A DNA stretch of 64,000 nt from contig NZ_FNFC01000001.1 of the NCBI RefSeq assembly GCF_900100385.1, positions 62,001 to 126,000 on the forward strand, written 5' to 3'. This document shows, piece by piece, positions 1 through 7,903 of this stretch. Under the pieces are notes generated by a model. It saw only the letters and a program-made list of their open reading frames with translations, was not told the origin of the DNA and ran no database searches. The stretch is from Halovenus aranensis (GTDB lineage: Archaea > Halobacteriota > Halobacteria > Halobacteriales > Haloarculaceae). The translations under genes and the position numbers were made by a program. Each line of letters begins with the position of its first letter. Position 1 is the first letter of the stretch.

Positions 1-249
1 GAACCGTTTACCGGTCTCGACCAGCCCGCACGGGAGTCCGTCCTCGCCCAGCTCGACGCGCTCACGGCAGACGGCACCGGCATACTCGTGGTCACACACG
101 ACCTTCGTGACCTCCACAGCCGGGCCGACCGTCTGCTCGGGATGCACGACGGCCGTATCGTCGTCGACGGACCGCCGCGAGACGTAGCTGACGAACTGCC
201 GGGTATCGACGTTCGCGTCGTTGAGCGCCTCAACAGCCGAGTCTCATGA
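1..249 (+). CDS. ECF transporter ATPase, C-terminal end (partial)
   Basis: Only the last 82 codons are in the window and the reading frame is open from base 1. The fragment starts at the Walker B end (EPFTGLD, that is D-E-P with the Asp outside the window), then the D-loop and the switch His in LVVTHDLRDL, and ends with a MHDGRIVVDG strand, all typical of CbiO/BioM/EcfA ATPases. It would hydrolyse ATP on the cytoplasmic side to drive uptake of a vitamin or metal ion. The stop codon overlaps the start of the next gene (ATGA, 246-249), so the two are translationally coupled. The substrate cannot be told; the S component must lie upstream, outside the window. Confidence 0.9.
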   Translation, partial: EPFTGLDQPARESVLAQLDALTADGTGILVVTHDLRDLHSRADRLLGMHDGRIVVDGPPRDVADELPGIDVRVVERLNSRVS

Positions 250-989
250 TAGCGTACGAACACGGAACGACACTGTTTCACCGGCTCGACCCACGCTCGA
301 AACTCGTCGCACAGTTTGGCTTCGCGTTTGCCGCTGTGACGACGACGGAGCCATCTGTGGTGGCTGTGCTCTCGCTTGTGGCGCTTGGCACGCTCGCGGT
401 CGCTCGACTCTCGGTGTTCCGTGTCCTCTGGACGTACCGGTTCGTTCTGGTACTTCTGGCCCTTGGCCCGCTGTTTGCGAGTCTCAGGTTCGGTCCGCCG
501 TGGCTCGCTCTCGAACACGCGCCACCTTCCCTCCTTGCGGGCTATCAGGTCGTGCTCGTGTTGTTCGTCTCGGCGGCATACGTCAGGACGACGCCGGTCC
601 GGGAGACGCGTGCCGCTATCCAGCGACACGTCCCTGGCAGAGCCGGCCAGTTGCTCGGCACCGGTGTCGGGCTCGTGTTCCGCTTTTTCCCCGTCGTCCT
701 TCGTGACGTTCGCCGGGCGCGGCTGGCGCTCCGTGCCCGTGGCGGAGACGAACTGTCGACCCGCGAGCGGATACAGCGCCTGTCGCTACTCACCGTCGAG
801 CAGGCGTTTTCGCGGGGAGAACGGCTGGCGCTCGCGCTCCGAGCGCGGTGTTTCTCGTGGAATCCGACCCTGCCACGGCTGGCCTTCGGACGGGCCGATT
901 ATCCGCTCGTGGCCGCCGGACTCCTCCTCACTGGATTGGGATTCGTTCAGGTTCTCGGTCTCCCTGCTGCCGGCTCGCTTCCGGTCTGA
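246..989 (+). CDS. ECF transporter transmembrane (T) component, EcfT/BioN/CbiQ family
   Basis: 247 residues. The N-terminus HGTTLFHRLDPRSKLV is the classic EcfT opening, followed by about five hydrophobic helices. Between helices lie the two coupling motifs that contact the ATPases: ARG in LALRARGGDEL (about residue 160) and a variant ARC in LALRARCFSW (about residue 203), where family members usually have ARG. It forms the membrane scaffold that links the substrate-binding S protein to the ATPase pair. It overlaps the upstream ATPase by four bases. Biotin or cobalt/nickel are both possible substrates; nothing in the window decides. Confidence 0.88.
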   Translation: MIAYEHGTTLFHRLDPRSKLVAQFGFAFAAVTTTEPSVVAVLSLVALGTLAVARLSVFRVLWTYRFVLVLLALGPLFASLRFGPPWLALEHAPPSLLAGYQVVLVLFVSAAYVRTTPVRETRAAIQRHVPGRAGQLLGTGVGLVFRFFPVVLRDVRRARLALRARGGDELSTRERIQRLSLLTVEQAFSRGERLALALRARCFSWNPTLPRLAFGRADYPLVAAGLLLTGLGFVQVLGLPAAGSLPV

Positions 990-1004
990 AAGCAGGCCAG
1001 CAAG

Positions 1005-1559
1005 TCACAGTGACGGCTTCTTCTCGCCGGCCGGCACGACCACGTCGAGCCAGTTCTCCTCGGGCGGAAGCGGGCAGGCGAAGGTCTCGCTGTAGGCACA
1101 GAACGGCGAGTACGCCAGATTGAAGTCGAGTTCGACGGTGTCGCCGTCGGCAATGTCGCCCTCGGGTTCGAGTTCGAGATAGCGACCGTCCTTGTAGGTC
1201 TGTTGCCCGGTCGTCTTGTCGCGGAATGGGACGAAAATCGCGTCGTCGGGCTGCTGACGATAGCCCGCCAGTGTCTGCGCTTCGCCGCGCATCTCGACGG
1301 CGAACTCGAAGACACGCTTGTACGTGACCGTCCGGCCGTCCGAGGTGTCGAGTTCGACCGTCTCGGGGTCGTCGAACCGTGTCACGTTGGCCTCGACCCG
1401 ATAGGCCGTGTCTGGCTCGAAATACGCCAGACCGTCGAAGTCGTCGCGCTTCTCGGGCGGAATCGGTGACTGTCTGTGTGTGGCAAAGAAGTCGTCTTTC
1501 TCTGCGCGTTTCTCTCCCAACGTCCGGGCGTACTCGCTGTCTGCGGTCGAATCGTCCAT
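1005..1559 (-). CDS. DUF1684 family protein
   Basis: 184 residues starting at the ATG complementary to 1557-1559 (MDDSTADSEYARTLGEKR). The sequence has the family hallmarks: an N-terminal helix with the segment KDDFFATHRQSPIP, a central YKRVFEFAVE strand with FVPFRDKTTGQQTYKDGRYLEL, and the conserved end DFNLAYSPFCAYSETFACPLPPEENWLDVVVPAGE with the Y-SP-CAYS and CPLPP-EN-L motifs. It looks soluble, with no signal peptide. The biochemical function of DUF1684 is not established. It faces the ECF transporter tail to tail and follows the redoxin gene in the same direction after a 49-base gap, so the two may be cotranscribed. Confidence 0.85.
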   Translation of the reverse strand: MDDSTADSEYARTLGEKRAEKDDFFATHRQSPIPPEKRDDFDGLAYFEPDTAYRVEANVTRFDDPETVELDTSDGRTVTYKRVFEFAVEMRGEAQTLAGYRQQPDDAIFVPFRDKTTGQQTYKDGRYLELEPEGDIADGDTVELDFNLAYSPFCAYSETFACPLPPEENWLDVVVPAGEKKPSL

Positions 1560-1608
1560 ACGTGACCGTCGGCTGCGAGCCGTATCAGGGTGACGTTGCC
1601 ACCCCAGT

Positions 1609-2094
1609 CTACCGGTGCTCGTCGATGGCCGCGTAGATTTCGTCGAGTTCCGGGCGGTCCCAGGTCGAGGACCCCTCGTGTGTGTAGACGATTGTGGGGT
1701 CGCCGTCCCGGCAGTCGAGTAGGACCGCCTTCGGCATCCGACCGAGCAGGTCGCTGAACCGGCCCAGCGGCCCGAACCGGACGGGCTGGTCGTACTCCGA
1801 GCCGGCGGTCGTCTCGGGGTCGGCACAGAGCGGATAGGGCAGGTCGTACTCCTCTTGCCAGGTCTGAACGCGCTCGCGTGGCTCGGGGACGATGGAGACA
1901 ACTTCGGTGTTGCGCGCGCGAAACTCGTCGTACCAGTCGGCGAACACCTGCACCTGCTTGCGACAGTTCCCGCAGTGGTGGTCGCGCTGGAGCAACAACA
2001 GCACGAACTCGTTGTCTGTGACAAGTCGTGACAGCGACAGCGGGTCCGGTCCGGGGCCGACGTTCGGAAGCTCGAACGGTGGAGCAACTGACAT
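1609..2094 (-). CDS. AhpC/TSA-like redoxin domain protein
   Basis: 161 residues from the ATG complementary to 2092-2094. The fold is peroxiredoxin/thioredoxin-like: an N-terminal FELPNVGPGPDPLSL strand pair, LLLLQRDHHCGNCRKQVQVF with a CGNC active-site pair (about residues 41-44), then VVSIVPEPRERVQTWQEEYDLPYPLCADPE and a C-terminal strand KAVLLDCRDGDPTIVYTHEGSS. The CxxC in place of a single peroxidatic Cys suggests a thiol oxidoreductase rather than a peroxidase, but substrate is unknown. A longer upstream reading frame exists, but it overlaps the divergent gene at 2188 and is not needed. An A/T-poor 90-base gap separates it from that gene. Confidence 0.82.
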   Translation of the reverse strand: MSVAPPFELPNVGPGPDPLSLSRLVTDNEFVLLLLQRDHHCGNCRKQVQVFADWYDEFRARNTEVVSIVPEPRERVQTWQEEYDLPYPLCADPETTAGSEYDQPVRFGPLGRFSDLLGRMPKAVLLDCRDGDPTIVYTHEGSSTWDRPELDEIYAAIDEHR

Positions 2095-2187
2095 AGCTAT
2101 CCTTGGTGGCCGAGACTGAAAAACTGTACCGGGGCGACGTGGCACAGTGCGGGTAACACCCAAGTGCTGTCGGTCCAACGTCCCGAT

Positions 2188-2883
2188 GTGACACGCGAGG
2201 CAGTTGTCGAGGGGTTCGAGTACTTCCTCGACGAGGCAATCGACGCGACAATGGCTGAGTTCAGCGTCTCGCGGGCGCTCAGAAACGGCTCCCGGGGACC
2301 GACCGGACTGGCCGTCGACCGGCTGTTGGGAAACGCCGGGGCACTCCAGCGCCGCGTCGTCGAACCAGAACTCGAAGCCTACCGCCAACAGACACTCGCC
2401 CAGTTCGGGGTCGTGCTCGATTACGTCGAAGCAGACGCGAGTTTCGAGACGTACCGAGACGAGATTCTCGAAGCCGGTGCGCTCGCCGACTCGATTCGTC
2501 CAGACCTCTCGTCTGAACGCCGTCGTGCAGTCGAGAGCAGTCTCCTCACACATCACCGCGAGCTCGGCGAGGCCGTCGAGCCGCTCGTTCACTCCTCGAG
2601 GCGCGACTTCTGGACGGCCGCAGCGACCGAACTAGAGCGGGCGGAGGCAGAGCGGCTCGTAAACGAGCATTTCCCGTTCACCGGACCGTTGCGCGAGCAC
2701 CGCGACGCCTTCGAGATGGTTGCCGGCTTCGACGCGGCGACGGTCCTCGGGAGCGTGCCGCGCTTTCTCCCGGCCCCCTCCTTCGAGGTGGAGTACACCG
2801 ACGAGGCAATACGCGCGATGTACCGGGCAGAACAGTCGGTCGTCCGGGCCGCAGAGCGCGATATACAGGAGCGTTTCGACTGA
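2188..2883 (+). CDS. Conserved haloarchaeal protein of unknown function
   Basis: 231 residues from GTG 2188 (MTREAVVEGFEYFLDEAID); an in-frame GTG at 2164 would add eight residues. The protein is acidic and almost wholly helical, rich in Glu/Arg/Ala heptad-like stretches (for instance PELEAYRQQTLAQFGVVLDYVEAD and ERAEAERLVNEHF), with no membrane segment, signal peptide or recognisable catalytic motif. Codon use and acidity match its neighbours, which supports a real gene. It is followed after 63 bases by the DUF547 gene on the same strand. I do not recognise the family and assign no function. Confidence 0.72.
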   Translation: MTREAVVEGFEYFLDEAIDATMAEFSVSRALRNGSRGPTGLAVDRLLGNAGALQRRVVEPELEAYRQQTLAQFGVVLDYVEADASFETYRDEILEAGALADSIRPDLSSERRRAVESSLLTHHRELGEAVEPLVHSSRRDFWTAAATELERAEAERLVNEHFPFTGPLREHRDAFEMVAGFDAATVLGSVPRFLPAPSFEVEYTDEAIRAMYRAEQSVVRAAERDIQERFD

Positions 2884-2946
2884 CGGCTGTGTCTGAGCGG
2901 CGCATTTCGGAAAACCCTGATGTAAGTAGCGGACCTACTGACGCCT

Positions 2947-3654
2947 GTGACCACAGAGCCAGTCGAGCTCTCCGCACAGTTTTTGCGGGCGATTCGATAC
3001 GACGAGCTGACCGACGAGTTCGAACGGCGACTCGCGGACTGGGACAGTGACGACCTCGCGGCTCGGCTCGACACCGACGGCGCTCGACTTGCGTTCTGGT
3101 GTAACCTCTACAACGGAGCGACACAGCAACTCCTCGACACCCACCGTGAGAAATACGAGAACCGCCGGACGTTCTTCTCGCTACCCGCACTAACGGTCGC
3201 GGGCGAGACGCTGAGCCTCGACGACATCGAACACAGCATCCTCCGGCGGTCCTACAGCAAGCTCACCTTCGGATACATCCGCAGTCCGTTCCGCGACGGC
3301 TTCGCCGAGGAACACGAACTTAGCGAGCGCGACCCGCGGGTTCACTTCGCGCTCAACTGCGGGGCAGCGAGCTGTCCGCCAATCGCTGCCTACACCCGCG
3401 AAGAGATTCACGACCAGCTCGATTTGACTGCTACTGGCTATCTGGACCAGACTGTCGAGTACGACCCCGAGGAGAACACAGTGGCGGTCCCGCGGGTGAT
3501 GCGCTGGTTCCGTGGCGACTTCAGCGCTGTGGGCGGTCGTATCCCGTTTTTGCGCCGGTTCGACCAGCTTCCAGACGACGTGGAGCCTGGCATTGCCTAC
3601 CACGACTGGGACTGGTCGCTCGCGCCCGGCAAGTTCAGTGACGACCCGACCTGA
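2947..3654 (+). CDS. DUF547 domain protein
   Basis: 235 residues from GTG 2947. DUF547 hallmarks are visible in order: FWCNLYNGATQQLLDTH (FWINLYNA-like, about residues 50-66), LSLDDIEHSILRR, DPRVHFALNCGAASCPPI with the conserved H-F-L-NCGA-SCP block (about 127-145), and YDPEENTVAVPRVMRWFRGDF with the WF..DF motif near residue 185. These conserved Asn, His and Cys residues suggest a thiol-hydrolase-like fold, but no activity is known to me. No signal peptide. It ends one base before the convergent UbiA gene stop. Confidence 0.9.
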   Translation: MTTEPVELSAQFLRAIRYDELTDEFERRLADWDSDDLAARLDTDGARLAFWCNLYNGATQQLLDTHREKYENRRTFFSLPALTVAGETLSLDDIEHSILRRSYSKLTFGYIRSPFRDGFAEEHELSERDPRVHFALNCGAASCPPIAAYTREEIHDQLDLTATGYLDQTVEYDPEENTVAVPRVMRWFRGDFSAVGGRIPFLRRFDQLPDDVEPGIAYHDWDWSLAPGKFSDDPT

Positions 3655-3655
3655 C

Positions 3656-4555
3656 CTACGACAGCGTCCAGAGCCAGCCCAAAAGCTGTAATGCCGCGAG
3701 TGAGACCATCGCGGCGACTGTCGGCAAGGGAACGTGTCGCCGCGTGTATCCCCATCCACCCCAGACGACCAGCGGAACAACAGGCAGGCTTGCGAGAACG
3801 ACCGGCCGTGGCAACACGGCAGGCGAGGGAACCGTATGCAGTGCTACCAGCGCAACCCCAGCGGCGACCGCGATACCCACGTAGGAAATACGAAGGATAC
3901 GCGGCTGCCACCTGACCGCAAGGGTTTGCTTTCCGACGGCGGCGTCGGCGTCTCTGTCGGGCCACTGGGTCGCAAAGAGGTTCAACAACACGACGAGCGC
4001 GAACGGAACCGAGGCCAGTATGACCCGCCCGAGCGGACCGCCGACGACTGCAGCCCCATAGGCAGGCAGGGCCACGCCGCCGAGTGCCGCGTTCGTCACT
4101 TCGCCGAACCCACGCCAAGCGAGTTTCAGCGGACGAACCGAATACTGCCAGCCAGCAACGACGATGATACCGAGGAGGCTGACCGCCGAGGTCGGTATCC
4201 AACCGGTTACCCAGAGACCGACCGCACTCGCCAGCCCAGCCACGAGTGAGACCAGACCAGCGGTCAGCGGGATAGTGCGGCCGAGTCCAGTCTCTGCGAG
4301 CGCCCCACTTCCGCCCGAGAACGGCGTCCGGTCGGTCTGTGCGTCAGTGTCGACGTCGGCAAACTCGTTGGCGTAGTGAACACTCGCCGCACAGAACACG
4401 AGCGGGGGCAGGCCAGCGACGACTGCCGACTCGTCCGGCGTCACGCCGTTGGCGGCCGCAATTACCACTCCGAGAACGTAGATTCCCACAATCAGGAGCA
4501 ACTGAGAGGGCCGACTGGTCTGAACGAGGACGTAAGCCACCGCTTTGCCGTCCAT
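3656..4555 (-). CDS. UbiA family prenyltransferase
   Basis: 299 residues with about nine hydrophobic helices. The two Asp-rich Mg-prenyl-diphosphate motifs are both present: NEFADVDTDAQTD (about residues 63-75) and DRDADAAVGKQTLAVR (about residues 198-213). The first helix pair LVQTSRPSQLLLIVGIYVLG also fits. Such enzymes attach a polyprenyl chain to an aromatic or lipid acceptor in the membrane; in haloarchaea candidates are menaquinone (MenA), haem O, or archaeol-related lipids. The NE-x-x-D-x-x-x-D form and KQTLAV segment most resemble MenA-like members, but no menaquinone genes are adjacent, so the substrate is left open. Confidence 0.88.
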   Translation of the reverse strand: MDGKAVAYVLVQTSRPSQLLLIVGIYVLGVVIAAANGVTPDESAVVAGLPPLVFCAASVHYANEFADVDTDAQTDRTPFSGGSGALAETGLGRTIPLTAGLVSLVAGLASAVGLWVTGWIPTSAVSLLGIIVVAGWQYSVRPLKLAWRGFGEVTNAALGGVALPAYGAAVVGGPLGRVILASVPFALVVLLNLFATQWPDRDADAAVGKQTLAVRWQPRILRISYVGIAVAAGVALVALHTVPSPAVLPRPVVLASLPVVPLVVWGGWGYTRRHVPLPTVAAMVSLAALQLLGWLWTLS

Positions 4556-4633
4556 TGTTTCATCGTTGTCGCGGACAGGCTTAGGTCCCTTGTGTCCGTG
4601 CGCCGCGGGGTCACAGCGGTAACAGCGCGAAAG

Positions 4634-4682
4634 CCCACGGCTTCAGCCGTCCTCAGAACGCTCCGCGTTCTGACGACGTGGG
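4634..4682. repeat. IS200/IS605-like cloverleaf palindrome (PATE-type remnant)
   Basis: An outer stem CCCACG (4634-4639) pairs with CGTGGG (4677-4682). Inside it lie two hairpins: CGGCT-TC-AGCCG (4638-4649) and TCAGAACGC-TCC-GCGTTCTGA (4653-4673). Nested foldback ends of this type are recognised by the single-strand Y1 transposases of the IS200/IS605 group, and haloarchaeal genomes carry non-coding copies. No transposase gene is nearby. It sits in the 169-base gap between the start of the prenyltransferase gene and the end of thiC and could also act as a terminator for thiC. Confidence 0.55.
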
Positions 4683-4724
4683 AGAAAGCGCGTAAGCTCC
4701 GCGAAACAATCCACAACTCTCCGG

Positions 4725-6167
4725 TCAGTCGTCGTCTGCGTGGACGCGGTCGCCGAGGTCGATGTACTCGGACTGGTCGGGGACGTCGGCTTCCTCGTGT
4801 GTTCCTACCGGTGGTACATTCGTCTCCGCGGCGGGCGAGGCATCGAGGTCGGTCTCGTCGTCGAGTTCGTCCATGTCACCGGCGTCTCTGGCGTCCTGGT
4901 CGATGCGCATCGAGCAGAACTCGACACCGCACATCGAACAGAAGCGAGCATCCTTGTAGTTGTCTCCCGGAAGTGTCTGGTCGTGGTACGCCTGTGCGCG
5001 CTCGGGGTCGAGCGCGAGGTCGAACTGGCGACGCCAGTCGAAGTTGTAGCGTGCCTCCGAGAGGGCGTCGTCCCAGTCACGCGCGCCGGGTTGCCCCTGG
5101 CCGACATCCGCGGCGTGGGCCGCGATGCGATAGGAGGCCAGTCCGTCACGGACGTCCTCGCGCTCTGGCAGGCCGAGGTGTTCTTTCGGCGTCACATAAC
5201 AGAGCATCGCCGCACCGGCCTGTGCCGCTATCGCCGCGCCGATTGCCGAGGTGATATGGTCGTAGCCGGGCGCGATATCCGTGACAAGCGGCCCGAGCAC
5301 GTAGAACGGGGCGCCGTCACAGACCCTCTGCTGACGCTCAACCTGCTCGGCGACCATGTCCATCGGGACGTGACCCGGCCCTTCGACCATCACCTGAACG
5401 CCGTAGTCCCAGGCCACCTGTGTCAACTCGCCCAGCGTGTCGAGTTCGGCGTACTGGGCCTCGTCGCCGGCGTCGGCCAGACTCCCCGGGCGGAGGCTGT
5501 CGCCGAGGCTGAACGTTACGTCGTGCTCGGCGAAGATGTCACAGATTTCCTCGAATTTCGCGTACAGGGGGTTTTGCATCCCGCGTTCTTCCATCCACTG
5601 GGCCATAATCGACCCGCCACGGGAGACGATACCCGTCTTCCGACCGTCGGTTTTGGGGAGGTGTTCCATCAGGATTCCCGCGTGGATAGTCATGTAGTCG
5701 ACACCCTGCTCGGCCTGCTTCTCGATAACATCGAGGAGGAGTTCGTGGCTCAGGTCGGCCACGTCGTCGACCTGCCTGCGGGCCTCGTAGAGGGGAACTG
5801 TCCCGACCGGGACCGGCGAGTGGTCGATGTTAGCCTGTCGAATCCTGTCGAGGTCGCCGCCACCAGTCGAGAGGTCCATCACCGTGTCTGCGCCGTAGTG
5901 AACCGCCGTGTGGAGCTTCTCTAGCTCCTCTTCGAGGTCGCTGGTCGTCTCACTGGCCCCGATGTTCGCGTTTACCTTCGTCGAGAACTCGCGGCCGATA
6001 ATCATCGCGTCGAGGGCGTCGTGGTGGTGGTTGGCCGGAATGACGGCCTGCCCCTCGGCGACCTGCTCGCGGACGAACTCGGGGTCGACGTTCTCGCGCT
6101 CGGCGACACGTTCCATCGCCGACGTTACCGTTCCTTCGCGTGCGTGCTGAAGTTGTGTCTCTGCCAT
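4725..6167 (-). CDS. thiC: Phosphomethylpyrimidine synthase ThiC
   Basis: 480 residues from the ATG complementary to 6165-6167 ([12 protein letters not shown]). ThiC is a radical-SAM enzyme that rearranges aminoimidazole ribotide to the hydroxymethylpyrimidine phosphate half of thiamine. The C-terminal 4Fe-4S motif CSMCGVEFC (C-x2-C-x4-C) is intact at about residues 407-415. Other family blocks include [49 protein letters not shown] and [12 protein letters not shown]. The tail after the cluster is acidic, as often in haloarchaea. The gene stands alone and its promoter (6191-6200) places the transcript start at or near the ATG. I see no thi-box riboswitch. Confidence 0.98.
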   Translation of the reverse strand: MAETQLQHAREGTVTSAMERVAERENVDPEFVREQVAEGQAVIPANHHHDALDAMIIGREFSTKVNANIGASETTSDLEEELEKLHTAVHYGADTVMDLSTGGGDLDRIRQANIDHSPVPVGTVPLYEARRQVDDVADLSHELLLDVIEKQAEQGVDYMTIHAGILMEHLPKTDGRKTGIVSRGGSIMAQWMEERGMQNPLYAKFEEICDIFAEHDVTFSLGDSLRPGSLADAGDEAQYAELDTLGELTQVAWDYGVQVMVEGPGHVPMDMVAEQVERQQRVCDGAPFYVLGPLVTDIAPGYDHITSAIGAAIAAQAGAAMLCYVTPKEHLGLPEREDVRDGLASYRIAAHAADVGQGQPGARDWDDALSEARYNFDWRRQFDLALDPERAQAYHDQTLPGDNYKDARFCSMCGVEFCSMRIDQDARDAGDMDELDDETDLDASPAAETNVPPVGTHEEADVPDQSEYIDLGDRVHADDD

Positions 6168-6175
6168 AAACACTA

Positions 6176-6200
6176 GGTTGTATAACCAGGTAATAAAATT
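6176..6200 (-). promoter_or_regulatory. thiC promoter with dyad between TATA box and start
   Basis: On the minus strand a TATA-like AATTTTATTA (6191-6200) lies about 25-30 bases before the thiC ATG at 6167, implying a leaderless transcript. Immediately downstream is the inverted repeat GGTT-GTAT-AACC (6176-6187), in the position of a repressor operator. Archaeal thiamine genes are known to be controlled by ThiR-type DNA-binding proteins; whether this dyad is such a site is inference. Confidence 0.4.
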
Positions 6201-6302
6201 TGTGTGCCGCCCGTGCAGTCGGTCTGCCGGCGCGGCGGTGCAAGCGCCAGACATAATTTGAATCGAAACGAATAAACACACTACAGTGATACCAACGGGT
6301 AA

Positions 6303-6387
6303 GCCGAGGTAGCCTAGCCCGGCCAAGGCGCCTGCTTCGAGAGCAGGTCTCCGTAAGGACTCGTGAGTTCAAATCTCACCCTCGGCG
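6303..6387 (+). tRNA. tRNA-Ser (anticodon CGA)
   Basis: The acceptor strand GCCGAGG (6303-6309) pairs with CCTCGGC (6380-6386), followed by discriminator G 6387. The anticodon arm CCTGC-TTCGAGA-GCAGG gives anticodon CGA, which reads UCG (Ser). A long variable arm and the T arm GTGAG-TTCAAAT-CTCAC follow. No CCA is encoded and there is no intron. A TATA-like AATAAAC lies near 6270. The 3' part is copied twice downstream (see 6427-6501). Confidence 0.96.
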
Positions 6388-6426
6388 CTTCTCCGTTCGA
6401 ACGGACGTGAGAACGGTGAGCAACGC

Positions 6427-6501
6427 GTGAGATCTGAATGAGAGCAGACGCGCGAAACGAAGTGAGCACGTCTTCGCGTAGTTCAAATCTCACCCTCGGC
6501 G
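6427..6501 (+). repeat. Inverted plus direct copy of the tRNA-Ser 3' half
   Basis: The last 21 bases of the tRNA (GTTCAAATCTCACCCTCGGCG, 6367-6387) would exceed the quoting limit in full, so only ends are given: they recur exactly at 6481-6501, starting GTTCAAATCTCAC and ending CTCGGCG, and are followed by TTTT. Between the two direct copies is an inverted copy GTGAGATCTGAA (6427-6438), with one mismatch to the complement of TTCAAATCTCAC. Inside the inverted/direct pair a smaller stem CGCGAA/TTCGCG can form. The same layout follows tRNA-Cys. Confidence 0.85.
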
Positions 6502-6547
6502 TTTTCGTCTGAACTAACCCTGCAGTGACAACGGCGTGGTCCGCCGG

Positions 6548-7249
6548 TCACCCGAGCGCGGCGAGCATACTTCGGACGCTCTCGGGGCCGTGTTCGAGCA
6601 ACGCCGTCGGAAACGAGGAGGGGCCAGCATCGAGTGCCGTCTCCAGTGCTGGGGCCGGTTCTTGAGTGACGGGCTCGCCGTGGCCGACGAGTATGCGCGC
6701 TGGCTCCAGACCCCGGAGTTGCGTGGGCGGCCGAAGACGACAGAGCGTCACCAAGCCGAGGCGTTCCCCGCGGATACAGTTTTGTTCGGTCGTCCCGAGT
6801 GAGTCGGGCGTGACAAGCGTCTCTGTGGGGTCGTGGTAGAGAAAGACCTCCTGCCAGCCCGGAAAGGGCCGACAAGAGACAGCGTGAAAGCCCGCATTCG
6901 TTCCCGGGGCAAGCGTGTACCGCTCTATCGGTGCGTCGACTCTCTTTTCTATGCGGTCCATCCACTCGGGGATGTGGACGGCAACGTCGTGACGACGGGC
7001 CAGCGCGCCGGCATCGCGGGCGTGATAACACGAGAGGACGGCGACGCCAGCAACCTCGCCGAGGTCCGCAAGGCGGTCGTCGATGTTCTGTGCGTCGATG
7101 GGGTCGAGTACCCAGACTCCGTCGTCGGTGGTGATGGCGTGACTCGCGCGTCTGCCGTCTTCGCCTGGGTGCGCAATCCAGGAGAAACCGTGGTCGTACT
7201 CTCCGACGATGTCGGCCGTCTCAGCGGCGGTACGGTCGTAGATTGGCAT
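6548..7249 (-). CDS. Metallo-beta-lactamase-fold-like protein lacking the metal motif
   Basis: 233 residues from the ATG complementary to 7247-7249. The order of strands and loops resembles the lactamase-fold family: an opening HGFSWIAHPGEDGRRASHAI and DDGVWVLDPIDAQNID, a YHARDAGALARRHDVAVHIP segment where HxHxDH would normally be, PGWQEVFLYHDPTETLVTPDSLG (the position of the fourth ligand) and PARILVGHGEPV near the C-terminus (the position of the last His). The HxHxDH zinc motif itself is not present (only YHARDAG), so either the metal site is reduced or the enzyme is inactive. Common among haloarchaea, function unknown. Faces away from the tRNA. Confidence 0.75.
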   Translation of the reverse strand: MPIYDRTAAETADIVGEYDHGFSWIAHPGEDGRRASHAITTDDGVWVLDPIDAQNIDDRLADLGEVAGVAVLSCYHARDAGALARRHDVAVHIPEWMDRIEKRVDAPIERYTLAPGTNAGFHAVSCRPFPGWQEVFLYHDPTETLVTPDSLGTTEQNCIRGERLGLVTLCRLRPPTQLRGLEPARILVGHGEPVTQEPAPALETALDAGPSSFPTALLEHGPESVRSMLAALG

Positions 7250-7304
7250 GTTCTGCTCTCTCCTAGCAACCCAAATATAACCGGTGGCCGTGTTTCTACG
7301 CGTG

Positions 7305-7757
7305 TCATGGGTCGAGACTCGGGGCGAAAGACTGGTCGCGGGCCACTACCGTCTCGGGAGTGAACTCGATGAACGACCAGCGGTCACCGTCGAGGTCGGC
7401 AAACCTCGGGTCCCACTCGTCGGTCTCCTCGCCCAGGTATCGCCGGAGCAACCGGAACAGCCGGTCGTCGGTCAGTGGCGTGACCGCTGCGTGTCCGCGC
7501 ATACCGACGTGTTCGACCCGTCCAGTCTCCACATCGAAATCTACGACCGCGACGGTAGTTTCGGGGTTGTTCACAACGCGTTCCATGTACGACTTACCGA
7601 CCGTATCCCCGATACACCAGAGACGCTCGTCTTCCCAGAGGTACCACAGCGGGGAGATGCGGGGTTTTCGGTCTGTGACCTGACCGAGAAAGCAAAACAG
7701 CGGTCGGTCGAGAAAACACTCCACCGGGACCGAAAGGCTGTCTTCGACTATCTCCAT
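7305..7757 (-). CDS. Pyridoxamine 5'-phosphate oxidase-like flavin-binding protein
   Basis: 150 residues. The split-barrel pattern is clear: FLDRPLFCFLGQVTDRKPRISPLWYLWEDERLWCIG (first strands, with P-x-W substrate loop), SYMERVVNNPETTVAVVDFDVETGRVEHVGMRGHAAV, then RLLRRYLGEE and a final WSFIEFTPETVVARDQ strand. Family members bind FMN or F420 and reduce small molecules, or act as haem-utilisation or stress proteins. It runs in the same direction as the lactamase-fold gene after a 55-base gap and is divergent from nrdR. A second, unrelated copy of this fold is encoded at 32588-33031. Confidence 0.82.
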   Translation of the reverse strand: MEIVEDSLSVPVECFLDRPLFCFLGQVTDRKPRISPLWYLWEDERLWCIGDTVGKSYMERVVNNPETTVAVVDFDVETGRVEHVGMRGHAAVTPLTDDRLFRLLRRYLGEETDEWDPRFADLDGDRWSFIEFTPETVVARDQSFAPSLDP

Positions 7758-7816
7758 GCTGTCTGTGTAACTGGCCCGACGAGACGTATGTTTCTATCCC
7801 CCGACACCGACCTAAT

Positions 7817-7830
7817 ACAAATATATTTGT
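7817..7830. promoter_or_regulatory. Perfect 14-bp palindrome upstream of nrdR (NrdR-box-like)
   Basis: ACAAATATATTTGT is its own reverse complement and is followed by GTT. It resembles the bacterial NrdR-box pattern (ACA-rich arms around ATATAT). It lies about 120 bases before nrdR in the 192-base gap between divergent genes, upstream of a TTAAG promoter element (7856-7860). Binding by NrdR is inference from the neighbouring gene. Confidence 0.5.
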
Positions 7831-7903
7831 GTTACATCAACCTAATTGGGAAATGCTTAAGTGGGTGTCTCCGCCACCATATGTTGCGGCTCAGAGAGAC
7901 AGG

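Noticed and set aside
2164-2187. GTG start 24 bases upstream of the hypothetical protein start
   Set aside because: Possible, but the extra residues are not needed; GTG 2188 preferred. Left as an alternative.
4725-5924. Long plus-strand frames opposite thiC
   Set aside because: Shadow frames that mirror the codon bias of a high-GC gene; ThiC motifs are on the minus strand.
6168-6300. TPP riboswitch before thiC
   Set aside because: No thi-box-like sequence or long leader; the promoter implies a leaderless transcript.
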